Shown here piece by piece: positions 1 through 6,840 of a stretch of DNA of 37,579 bases. Under the pieces are notes generated by a model. It saw nothing but the letters and a program-made list of their open reading frames with translations, made no database searches and had not been told where the DNA came from. Within the stretch, counting starts at the first letter, position 1, and each line of letters begins with the position of its first letter. A program made the position numbers and the translations under genes. This DNA comes from JAGDXO01 sp964541025 (GTDB lineage: Archaea; Thermoplasmatota; Thermoplasmata; Thermoplasmatales; GCA-001856825): assembly GCA_964541025.1 (NCBI GenBank), contig CAZIOW010000016.1, forward strand, positions 1 to 37,579. Direction: 5' to 3'.

Positions 1-54
1 GGGCTAAGTCATAACAAGGTATCCGTAGGGGAACCTGCGGATGGATCACCTCCT
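1..54 (+). rRNA. rrs: 16S ribosomal RNA, 3' end (partial)
   Basis: The first 54 bases match the universal 3' terminus of small-subunit rRNA: the GTAACAAGGT-like block (here ATAACAAGGTATCCGTAGGG), then GGATCACCTCCT. The terminal CACCTCCT is the anti-Shine-Dalgarno sequence and explains the GGTGA/GGAG motifs seen before many internal operon genes in this window. The 5' part lies outside the window. No 23S or 5S gene follows; a protein gene starts 84 bases later. Unlinked rRNA genes are a known trait of Thermoplasmatales. Confidence 0.97.
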
Positions 55-82
55 AAGTTGGAATATTTCTCTTCCCATCGAA

Positions 83-93
83 ATTCTTTTTTT
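83..93 (+). terminator. Oligo-T terminator after 16S rRNA
   Basis: A run of T residues (ATTCTTTTTTT) about 30 bases after the 16S end is typical of archaeal intrinsic termination, which needs little or no hairpin. It would separate the rRNA transcript from gap. Inferred from base composition only. Confidence 0.4.
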
Positions 94-138
94 AAGAAAC
101 TGTTTTAAGCTTATTGTTATTTAACAATTGATGTTCAA

Positions 139-1158
139 ATGGTAAAGGTTGGCATTAACGGTTATGGGACCATTGGAAAGAGGGTAGCCGATGCTGTTTC
201 ATTGCAGAATGATATGAGTGTTTCAGGAATTGTTAAGACAAAGCCTGACTACATGGCATTTGTTGCAAGCAGGAAGTACAAGATTTTTGTACCAGATCCT
301 AAGTCAAAGAAGCTATTTGATGATGCAGGGATTAAGGTAGAAGGATATCTTGAAAATCTGATCGATGATTCTGAGATTATTGTTGATGCAACACCTGATG
401 ATGTTGGAAAGGAGAATAAACCTGTTTATGAGAGTCACAAGATCAAGGCGATATTTCAAGGTGGGGAAGATCACGAACTTACCAATCTTTCTTTCAATTC
501 ATATGCCAACTTCAATGAAGCCTGGGGAAAGGATTATGTGAGGGTGGTTTCCTGCAATACAACTGGGTTGATAAGGACTATCTATCCTCTGAAGTCTCTG
601 GGAAATTTCAAGGTAAGGGCAAACCTTGTGAGAAGGGCAACAGATCCCAATGACCATAAAAAAGGGCCTATCAACTCAATAGAACCAGATCTGAAAATTC
701 CAAGCCATCATGGTCCAGATGTTGCATCTGTGTTGAAGGGGCTGGATATACAGACTATGGCAGTCAAGGTACCAACAACCTTGATGCACGTTCATTTTGT
801 TAACATTATTTTTGATAACGAGCCTGAGAAGGAAAAAATAGTGAATGAATGGAAAAAATACAAGAGGATTATGTTTGTCTCAGGAAAGGACGATGTCAAG
901 AGCACAGGTCAGCTGATGGAAATAGCTAGAGAGAGCGGGAGGAGCAGATCCGATCTATATGAGATAGTCCTGTGGAAGGATGCAGTGAGTGTTAAGGGAA
1001 ATGAATTATTTTACTATCAGGGAATTCATCAGGAAAGCGATGTGGTGCCTGAGAACATCGATGCAATAAGATCAATGCTTCAATTGAAGGGAAAGGAGGA
1101 TAGTATAAATCAGACCGATAAATCTCTTAGAATAGGAGAGCTTGTATATGGCAGATAA
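139..1158 (+). CDS. gap: Glyceraldehyde-3-phosphate dehydrogenase, archaeal type II
   Basis: Cytosolic NAD(P)-dependent GAPDH of the archaeal type II class, interconverting glyceraldehyde 3-phosphate and 1,3-bisphosphoglycerate, mainly in gluconeogenesis. The 339-residue length is normal. The N-terminus shows the Rossmann loop GINGYGTIGKR (residues 5-15), and the catalytic cysteine is C139 in VVSCNTTGL. The ATG at 139 gives the expected N-terminus. A TTTTAAGC TATA-like element lies about 33 bases upstream (103-110). The gene overlaps radA by 11 bases, so the two are probably cotranscribed. Placement directly behind 16S rRNA is noteworthy but gives no functional clue. Confidence 0.95.
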   Translation: MVKVGINGYGTIGKRVADAVSLQNDMSVSGIVKTKPDYMAFVASRKYKIFVPDPKSKKLFDDAGIKVEGYLENLIDDSEIIVDATPDDVGKENKPVYESHKIKAIFQGGEDHELTNLSFNSYANFNEAWGKDYVRVVSCNTTGLIRTIYPLKSLGNFKVRANLVRRATDPNDHKKGPINSIEPDLKIPSHHGPDVASVLKGLDIQTMAVKVPTTLMHVHFVNIIFDNEPEKEKIVNEWKKYKRIMFVSGKDDVKSTGQLMEIARESGRSRSDLYEIVLWKDAVSVKGNELFYYQGIHQESDVVPENIDAIRSMLQLKGKEDSINQTDKSLRIGELVYGR

Positions 1159-2107
1159 AGGTAAGAAAATCAAGGAGATAGAAGATCTTCCAGGAGTGGG
1201 TGATTCGATTGCCGAGAAGTTAAAGGAAGCTGGATTCAACGACATAATGAGTCTAGCCGTGGCATCACCGAAGGATGTTTCTGATGCAGCCGAAATAGGA
1301 GAAAACGTGGCTGCCAAAATAATAATTGCAGCCAGAAAGGCAGCAGATATTGGGAATTTTGAATCTGGTGATGTGCTACTGGAAAAGAGAAAGGAAATCA
1401 AAAGACTAACAACAGGATCAAAGGCGCTGGATGATTTACTGGGTGGAGGAATTGAAACCAGTGCCATAACAGAATTTTTTGGAGAATTTGCTTCCGGAAA
1501 GACTCAGGTCATGCATCAACTCGCAGTAAATGCAACTCTTCCCCTTGATAAGATGGGTCTGGATGGTCATGTTCTTTTCATAGATACTGAAAACACATTC
1601 AGACCGGAAAGGATAGTTCAGATGTCAAAACATTTGGAACTTGATCCTACGGAGGTGCTGAAGAAAATACACGTTGCAAGGGCTTACAATTCAAGCCATC
1701 AGATTCTGCTTGTGGAAAAGGCGTATGAACTCACTGAGAAATTCCCTGTGAGGATGCTGATCGTTGATTCGCTCACGGCCCACTTCAGGGCGGAATACAC
1801 CGGAAGGGGAACACTTGCGGAAAGACAGCAGCTTTTGAACAAGCATATGCACGATTTACTGAGATTCGGTGACATTTACAATGCTGCCATAGCAGTCACA
1901 AACCAGGTAGCTGCAAGACCAGATGTATTTTTTGGAGATCCAACCACCTCTGTTGGAGGAAATATAGTAGGTCATGCTTCAACATACAGGGTTTATCTCA
2001 GAAAATCTAAGGGAGGAAAGAGGATTGCAAGGCTCATAGATTCACCCCATCTTCCTGAAGGCGAAGCAGTAATTATGGTAACTCAAGATGGAATATCAGA
2101 TGGTTAA
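1148..2107 (+). CDS. radA: DNA repair and recombination protein RadA
   Basis: Archaeal RecA/Rad51-family recombinase, which forms filaments on single-stranded DNA and drives strand exchange. With the ATG at 1148 it has 319 residues, the usual family size. An N-terminal helix-hairpin-helix domain (about residues 10-65, LPGVGDSIAEKL) precedes the ATPase core. Walker A is GEFASGKT (112-119) and Walker B is MLIVDSLT. The start at 1148 is preferred over an in-frame TTG at 1142, because an AGGAG motif at about 1134 is well spaced for the ATG and too close to the TTG. It overlaps the end of gap by 11 bases (translational coupling likely) and its stop overlaps the convergent pcm stop. Confidence 0.96.
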   Translation: MADKGKKIKEIEDLPGVGDSIAEKLKEAGFNDIMSLAVASPKDVSDAAEIGENVAAKIIIAARKAADIGNFESGDVLLEKRKEIKRLTTGSKALDDLLGGGIETSAITEFFGEFASGKTQVMHQLAVNATLPLDKMGLDGHVLFIDTENTFRPERIVQMSKHLELDPTEVLKKIHVARAYNSSHQILLVEKAYELTEKFPVRMLIVDSLTAHFRAEYTGRGTLAERQQLLNKHMHDLLRFGDIYNAAIAVTNQVAARPDVFFGDPTTSVGGNIVGHASTYRVYLRKSKGGKRIARLIDSPHLPEGEAVIMVTQDGISDG

Positions 2108-2631
2108 TCTATAATATTGACGAATGCAACGTTTCCTATTTTATTCTCTTTACCATTTTTATAAATTATCAGGGACTGTGGGATATAGCGGCCAAGCGGG
2201 TAGATCATTCTTCCATTTGCCTTCAGCTTTTCATATATGAAAATAGGTTTAGAACTGAAGCTGGCTGCAGATATTACAAGAGAGAATTTACAGTTGAAGC
2301 AAATTTGATTGATATTCGCGTTGATTATTTCCACATTTTTCAGTCCATATTTTTTTATGTTTTGCATAGCGTAAATGGCAAGATCAGTGAATATCTCAAC
2401 AGATATCACTCGTTTGGCAAGAAATCCCAGCATTGTGGTCAGATAACCTGTCCCTGTCCCAATTTCTAGAACTTCATCACTTTCTATTACTCCTGAAATT
2501 TCTAAGAAAATTCCATTCATGTGAGGCGCTGACTGTGTCTGGCCATGTGGAATATCTAGAGGTTCGTCAATGTCAGAATATTTCTGGACATTATCAGGAA
2601 GAAAGTCTCTCCTGTCTACAGCATTCATCAC
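2104..2631 (-). CDS. pcm: Protein-L-isoaspartate O-methyltransferase (start uncertain)
   Basis: SAM-dependent enzyme that methylates isoaspartyl residues in aged proteins so that they can be repaired. Motif I is VLEIGTGTGYL and the PIMT-typical HGQTQSAPHM lies just before it. From the ATG at 2631 the protein has 175 residues, shorter than the usual 200-220. The reading frame stays open upstream to about 2706 and encodes residues that resemble the missing PIMT N-terminus (GLIKDEKVIHVMNAVDRRDF), but that extension has no ATG, and its only GTG (2634) is adjacent to the ATG. A CTG at 2692-2694 overlaps the TGA stop of the PolD gene and follows a GGTGA motif; it would give 196 residues. Family assignment is firm, the start is not. 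Probably cotranscribed with the PolD small subunit. Confidence 0.85.
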   Translation of the reverse strand: MMNAVDRRDFLPDNVQKYSDIDEPLDIPHGQTQSAPHMNGIFLEISGVIESDEVLEIGTGTGYLTTMLGFLAKRVISVEIFTDLAIYAMQNIKKYGLKNVEIINANINQICFNCKFSLVISAASFSSKPIFIYEKLKANGRMIYPLGRYIPQSLIIYKNGKENKIGNVAFVNIID

Positions 2632-2690
2632 GTGAATAACTTTTTCATCCTTTATGAGACCATCCTCACTAAGCCTGTCTCCCCAACCTT

Positions 2691-4016
2691 TCAGAATTTC
2701 ACCAGCTTGTAACTAAGATCAGAGGTATCTATCAGGGTACCAATTCCAGGTCTTGGATTGAAGTTCATCATCTTTTGATAATCTGTTTGTTCCTGAAATG
2801 TGGAGGCATTAACTGCAAGTATCCCTCTGTATGTTGCAATTGAATGGTCATGGATGTGTCCTGTGATGAATACATCCGGGACAGGATCAATGACATAATA
2901 GTCCTCCTTCAGTGGTATGAATGAAAGATTCTTACCGTATATGGGAGCGAGGTGGCCACGTCTCAGCATCTCCTTCATAACCTTGTCAGAGTCATTCAAT
3001 GACGTTCCTGGCATCGATTCCACAAAGTCCATTATTGAAGTTCCGTGATAAAGCAGAAATGTTCTCCTCCCAATTTCCACCCAAACAGGATTGGAAAGGG
3101 AAATGACATTAGGTGGGAAGAGCTCATTTATTTCCTTTGGAAGCGGATTCTGGGGTTCGGTGGGATATACCATATCATGATTTCCCGGGATAAGTATCAC
3201 CTTAATGTTTCTATTGATTCTGGAAATTAGCTCTGAAAGCCTCTTGTACTGCTTTATTATATCCTGAATCTCAAGGTCCTTTTCCTGGTCAGGGTAAACA
3301 CCTATGCCATCAACAAGGTCTCCATTCATTATGATGTACGAAACATTGCTATTGTTTGCATATTCTATCATATTATTGAAATTATCATTCATAAAATTTT
3401 TTGATCCCACATGAATGTCAGATATAACCAAAACGTTCTGTCCACTCTCATATATTTCTTTCCTTCTCTCAAGTTCCGGTCTGACTATTGACTCTGCAAA
3501 TATAGCATTCTTGTCCTTGCTGATTTTTCCTGTAACCCCTATAACTTCATCATGAAATATGAGATCATTGAATTTCTGACCAAGTATCACCTTTATGGAA
3601 TCCTCCTGATCCTCTATTTCAATTATTTTGTACCCCTTCTTTGATACGGATGAATCCACTACTATGCCAATGGTATCCACCGTATCACTTGAGAGCTTGG
3701 CCTTCTTAATTGAAACAAAGTGATGTGAAAGTGACCTTAACTTTATTTTCCTGGAAAGAATATTGAACCTGCTCTGGAAAATATCAACAAATGATCCGCT
3801 TATTCCGGGAAAACCGTTGAGATGGAACTCCTTTACTATTGAAAACTCATTGTCAGCAGGCAAGTCTCTGAATGTAAAGACTGGGTTCTGGAAATTCAGT
3901 TTGCTTTGTATCTTTTCCAGATAAACTAAGCCTCCCCTTTTCTCAATCTCCTTGATCACTCTTTCTTCGACAAGTATCCCCCTTTCAAGAAAGAATTTTT
4001 CAATATCATATATCAT
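2691..4016 (-). CDS. polB: DNA polymerase D small subunit (DP1)
   Basis: Small subunit of the euryarchaeal replicative DNA polymerase D, carrying the calcineurin-type phosphodiesterase fold with 3'-5' exonuclease activity. The 441 residues hold an N-terminal region (1-100), an OB-fold (about 105-180) and the catalytic part with ISDIHVGS (198-205), NGDLVDG (231-237), PGNHD, a YHG motif and TGHIHDH near the C-terminus. All metal ligands of an active nuclease appear present. A TTTAAA element at 4038-4043 sits about 24 bases before the ATG, suggesting a leaderless transcript. The large subunit DP2 is not in this window. The similar phosphoesterase Mre11 was considered and set aside because of the OB-fold and the domain order. 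Confidence 0.93.
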   Translation of the reverse strand: MIYDIEKFFLERGILVEERVIKEIEKRGGLVYLEKIQSKLNFQNPVFTFRDLPADNEFSIVKEFHLNGFPGISGSFVDIFQSRFNILSRKIKLRSLSHHFVSIKKAKLSSDTVDTIGIVVDSSVSKKGYKIIEIEDQEDSIKVILGQKFNDLIFHDEVIGVTGKISKDKNAIFAESIVRPELERRKEIYESGQNVLVISDIHVGSKNFMNDNFNNMIEYANNSNVSYIIMNGDLVDGIGVYPDQEKDLEIQDIIKQYKRLSELISRINRNIKVILIPGNHDMVYPTEPQNPLPKEINELFPPNVISLSNPVWVEIGRRTFLLYHGTSIMDFVESMPGTSLNDSDKVMKEMLRRGHLAPIYGKNLSFIPLKEDYYVIDPVPDVFITGHIHDHSIATYRGILAVNASTFQEQTDYQKMMNFNPRPGIGTLIDTSDLSYKLVKF

Positions 4017-4037
4017 TGAATCATCAATTAAATGAAC

Positions 4038-4043
4038 TTTAAA
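4038..4043 (-). promoter_or_regulatory. TATA-like box for DP1
   Basis: TTTAAA read on the minus strand, centred about 24 bases before the DP1 start codon; fits a leaderless archaeal promoter. Confidence 0.4.
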
Positions 4044-4098
4044 TTTTTTCCTAACCTATCTGGAAAAATCCAACTGTAAATTTTCACATAGAACAGTG

Positions 4099-4106
4099 TT
4101 ATAAAA
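4099..4106 (+). promoter_or_regulatory. TATA box for the DUF99 gene
   Basis: TTATAAAA lies about 47 bases before the ATG at 4150, which predicts a leader of about 20 bases. That fits the AGGAG Shine-Dalgarno motif at 4141-4145, so this first gene appears leadered, unlike most others here. Confidence 0.45.
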
Positions 4107-4149
4107 TGGAAAATATTATTTTTGCAATATCAATTAGCTCAGGAGAGTG

Positions 4150-4692
4150 ATGGATCAAAATCTTTTATTTAACAAGAATACAAGAATTCTTGCAGTCGAT
4201 GATACGCCATTTACCAGGGGAGAGCATTACACGCACATAATTGGAGTGATAATGAGAAAGGATCTCTACATTGAAAACATTCTTAGGAAAACTATAGAGA
4301 TAGATGGGATGGATGTAACGGAAAGGATTAAGGAAATGTTAATAGAAAAGGGGGAGGGGATAAGGATTGTGATGATCAAGGGAATAACATTCGGCGGATT
4401 TAATATTCTGGATATGGAAAAGCTGTACAACGAATCCAAAATACCTGTGATCAATTTCATTGACCATATGCCGGACAAGGAAGCAATAGAGGCAGCTCTC
4501 AAAAAACATTTCAGTGACTGGCAGATGAGACTGTCTTTAATGAATGGTTTCAGCAAAATTGACAATTCTACTTATATAAAAACATCTGGCATTGATTTAA
4601 AAATGGCTGTTAAATTCGCATATGAGATGATGAAGAATGGAAAGACACCGGAGCCATTGAGGGTTGCTGATCTAATAGCTTCTGTGTGCTAG
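4150..4692 (+). CDS. DUF99 / UPF0215 family protein (endonuclease dU family)
   Basis: Matches the archaeal DUF99 (UPF0215) family, which current family databases label endonuclease dU; I recall this name but cannot verify activity from sequence. The conserved N-terminal ILAVDDTPF with a following acidic/His-rich stretch (about residues 13-30), the GITFGGFN motif in the middle and the PEPLRVADLIA tail are visible. From the ATG at 4150 it has 180 residues, a normal length. AGGAG at 4141-4145 supports this start over the GTG at 4147. The gene is single and convergent with dim2 (4-base overlap of stops). Confidence 0.85.
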   Translation: MDQNLLFNKNTRILAVDDTPFTRGEHYTHIIGVIMRKDLYIENILRKTIEIDGMDVTERIKEMLIEKGEGIRIVMIKGITFGGFNILDMEKLYNESKIPVINFIDHMPDKEAIEAALKKHFSDWQMRLSLMNGFSKIDNSTYIKTSGIDLKMAVKFAYEMMKNGKTPEPLRVADLIASVC

Positions 4693-5231
4693 ACAGAATC
4701 CAGTTTTGCAAGCCTTATATCTTTTCTCTTCCTTTCCAGGTACTTGTAAACTGTACCGTGCTGATTACCCCTAAGAATCATCATTATGCTCTCCCTTGAT
4801 ATTTCCATTTGAATGTAGTCTCCTATTATTGAAACTGTGTTTCCATATATGGAGACATAAGATTCCGATAACTCTTCTATTAGCCTCCTAGTTTTCCCTC
4901 TGGTTCCTATAAGTCTAGATCTTACTGTTTTCACTCTCTTAGAATTTTTACCAGTATAGTCCTTCAAATCAATTATTTCCAAATATACTCCAGCATCAAA
5001 AAGCCTGTAGGCTCTCTCTGGGGAAAAACCCCTTCCTATAGCCCTGACTACTTCTCTCACCTTCAGAGGCATCTCAGGGTCTTTTGGATTCTCATCATCA
5101 AGATTTACATCACCAGTTTCTGAGTCTATCTCCAGTTTGACTCCTGAAATCTTCTCAATTTCATTCCTAGTTTCCCCGTTTTTACCAATTAACACTCCAA
5201 TCCTATCTTGTGGTATTCTGATTGAAATCAT
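4689..5231 (-). CDS. KH-domain rRNA-processing protein, Dim2/Pno1 family
   Basis: Archaeal homologue of Dim2/Pno1, an RNA-binding factor of small-subunit ribosome maturation that contacts the 3' end region of 16S rRNA. Two KH domains are visible: the first has IGKNGETR (about residues 13-20), the second IGTRGKTR (about 108-115), followed by the typical SIIGDYIQME strand. The length of 180 is usual. It overlaps the end of rio1 by 29 bases on the same strand, and the order aIF1A-rio1-dim2 is a known archaeal gene string. The product probably acts together with Rio1 in late 30S assembly. Confidence 0.92.
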   Translation of the reverse strand: MISIRIPQDRIGVLIGKNGETRNEIEKISGVKLEIDSETGDVNLDDENPKDPEMPLKVREVVRAIGRGFSPERAYRLFDAGVYLEIIDLKDYTGKNSKRVKTVRSRLIGTRGKTRRLIEELSESYVSIYGNTVSIIGDYIQMEISRESIMMILRGNQHGTVYKYLERKRKDIRLAKLDSV

Positions 5232-5964
5232 CTATCTCTCCCACCGTGAAACGCAATATCCTATTTTCATCATTATCAAATCCAAATTTGTTAAAAAATT
5301 TTACCATGTTCTTTATATCCCTTTTGAGCAGTATCAGTGAAGCAGGATCCTTTACATCTACCGCCTGAGCAATATCTATCATGTACGCTTTTTTTCTATG
5401 AATGAGGAAATTATACTCACTAAGGTCACCATGGACCATTTTCCCCTTGATATAAAGATTCCTTATGTCACCAAACACCTGTTCCATCATACCGGCTTCA
5501 ACAATGAAATCTTTCATCTGCGGTGCGGGTCTTATTTTGGTACCCAAGTATTGCATAAGTAACACATTTCCTATGACTTTCAGAGGTTTGGGTGCCATCA
5601 CTCCAGCCTGATTTGCTATTCCAAGATTCCTGAACTCCCTATATGCCCACTGAACAACAAATTTTCTCTTATTTGATGAATTTTCTATCCCCCATCTATC
5701 CCCTGCATATCTCTCAATGTTCTTGAACGTAGATGCGACAGTCTTGTATATCTTGACTGCGTAAAATTTTCCTTCCCCGGATGCTGCAAAAACTATGCTC
5801 TCCTTTCCCGAAGAAATAGGGAATTCAAATCTATCTATGTATTTTCCTGAAAACATTCTGTAAATGTTCAAAAGAGTGAACTTATCAAAAACATATCCAA
5901 AGACTTTCTCCGTCTCTTTTAATCGTTCTTCAGTTTTCCTGAGTTTTTCATCATTTGAATACAT
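5203..5964 (-). CDS. rio1: RIO1-type serine/threonine protein kinase
   Basis: Atypical kinase/ATPase of small ribosomal subunit maturation. The N-lobe carries SSGKESIVFAA (nucleotide loop) and YAVKIYK (ATP lysine), the catalytic loop is HGDLSEYN and the metal-binding motif is IDIAQAV, all characteristic of RIO1 rather than RIO2 (no N-terminal winged helix). From the ATG at 5964 it has 253 residues, as expected. A GGAG motif 7 bases upstream supports this ATG over the TTG in front of it. The start lies inside the end of aIF1A (14-base overlap) and the end overlaps dim2, so the three genes are translationally linked. Confidence 0.94.
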   Translation of the reverse strand: MYSNDEKLRKTEERLKETEKVFGYVFDKFTLLNIYRMFSGKYIDRFEFPISSGKESIVFAASGEGKFYAVKIYKTVASTFKNIERYAGDRWGIENSSNKRKFVVQWAYREFRNLGIANQAGVMAPKPLKVIGNVLLMQYLGTKIRPAPQMKDFIVEAGMMEQVFGDIRNLYIKGKMVHGDLSEYNFLIHRKKAYMIDIAQAVDVKDPASLILLKRDIKNMVKFFNKFGFDNDENRILRFTVGEIDDFNQNTTR

Positions 5965-6277
5965 CAAGGATCTCCGGTAGAATCTTGTTCCTTGACAGAT
6001 AGGAAGCCTGGGTCTTTGTGTACCTGAAAGTCACATCAGCCCTTTCATCTTGAAAACTCCACGGTTTGACAATAACCAGATCTCCCTCCCGCATCCACAT
6101 CCTTTTCCTGATTTTTCCAGGAATTCTTCCAGTTCTTGTCTTACCATCTGCGCACATAACTATTAACCTAGAACTGCCGAGCAATTTCTCGACTATTCCA
6201 AACATCTCTCCCTTATTAACATTAGGTAAAATAACTCTAGAAATTTCCTCGTTATAGTCTTTATCGTCACTTGTCAT
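5951..6277 (-). CDS. eif1A: Translation initiation factor aIF1A
   Basis: Archaeal homologue of eIF1A and bacterial IF1, which binds the A site of the 30S subunit during initiation. The 108 residues contain the S1-like OB-fold (about 20-95) with the family-typical CADGKTRTGRIPGKIRKR stretch and WMREGDLVIVKPW. TTTATAAA at 6298-6305 lies about 24 bases before the ATG, so the message is probably leaderless. First gene of the aIF1A-rio1-dim2 operon. Confidence 0.95.
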   Translation of the reverse strand: MTSDDKDYNEEISRVILPNVNKGEMFGIVEKLLGSSRLIVMCADGKTRTGRIPGKIRKRMWMREGDLVIVKPWSFQDERADVTFRYTKTQASYLSRNKILPEILDVFK

Positions 6278-6297
6278 TTCAACAGATATAAAAAGAA

Positions 6298-6305
6298 TTT
6301 ATAAA
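6298..6305 (-). promoter_or_regulatory. TATA box of the aIF1A-rio1-dim2 operon
   Basis: TTTATAAA centred about 24 bases upstream of the aIF1A ATG; spacing fits transcription starting at or next to the start codon. Confidence 0.5.
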
Positions 6306-6320
6306 AATTTAACTAAATTT

Positions 6321-6752
6321 TTATTTTCTCATTGCTACTGATATTGCTCCAACTGGGCATGCAGTGACACATGCGTTACAGAATATGCAGTCTGATTCTC
6401 TAATAGGATCTGCCTTATCTGTCCTATATTTATTCCAAAGGTCTGAACCCTCCGGGATAACCTTATCATTCCCTGATCCCTTGTTTCCAGGGTTTAGGAA
6501 CCACTCATAAACATTCACTGGGCAAACATCCATACACGCTCCATCAGCTGTGCAGGTTTCCCAGTCTACCGCAACATTAGTTCCGTGAATTCCGAGTTTT
6601 GTTGGGTATGGTTTTCCATCCTTATCCATCCTCTGCTTTCCTTCGGCTCTTACTTCATGGCCATTGTGAGATCCAGTTACTGGATATTCGTCAGGCTTAT
6701 CAAAGAAATTATCATCTATTGGTTTCGGATTATAATCAACCTTTCTGGTCAT
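6321..6752 (-). CDS. Zinc-containing 7Fe ferredoxin
   Basis: Soluble electron carrier of the Thermoplasma/Sulfolobus zinc-ferredoxin type, the expected partner of 2-oxoacid:ferredoxin oxidoreductase encoded at 13.6-16.4 kb. The 143-residue protein has an N-terminal extension with candidate Zn ligands H29, H32 and H56. Cluster I reads C67-x2-D70-x2-C73-x3-C77: an aspartate replaces the second cysteine, which favours a [3Fe-4S] centre. Cluster II reads C122-x2-C125-x2-C128-x3-C132-P, a standard [4Fe-4S] site. An insertion of about 40 residues separates the two motifs, as in the archaeal family. A TATATTTAT stretch about 30 bases before the ATG is the likely promoter. Confidence 0.93.
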   Translation of the reverse strand: MTRKVDYNPKPIDDNFFDKPDEYPVTGSHNGHEVRAEGKQRMDKDGKPYPTKLGIHGTNVAVDWETCTADGACMDVCPVNVYEWFLNPGNKGSGNDKVIPEGSDLWNKYRTDKADPIRESDCIFCNACVTACPVGAISVAMRK

Positions 6753-6810
6753 GAATAGTGAACTACTTTACCATTAATAAATATAACGTTTATCAGAAGT
6801 TCCATGTGAA

Positions 6811-6817
6811 TTAAATA
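6811..6817 (+). promoter_or_regulatory. TATA-like box for elp3
   Basis: TTAAATA centred about 27 bases before the GTG at 6841. This predicts a leaderless transcript starting at that GTG, although a GGAGGGG stretch also precedes it. Confidence 0.4.
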
Positions 6818-6840
6818 GTATTTTGCGATGGGAGGGGACA

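Noticed and set aside
2691..4016. Mre11-type nuclease
   Set aside because: The phosphoesterase motifs are shared, but the OB-fold before them, the C-terminal placement of the catalytic domain and the overall length fit the PolD small subunit.
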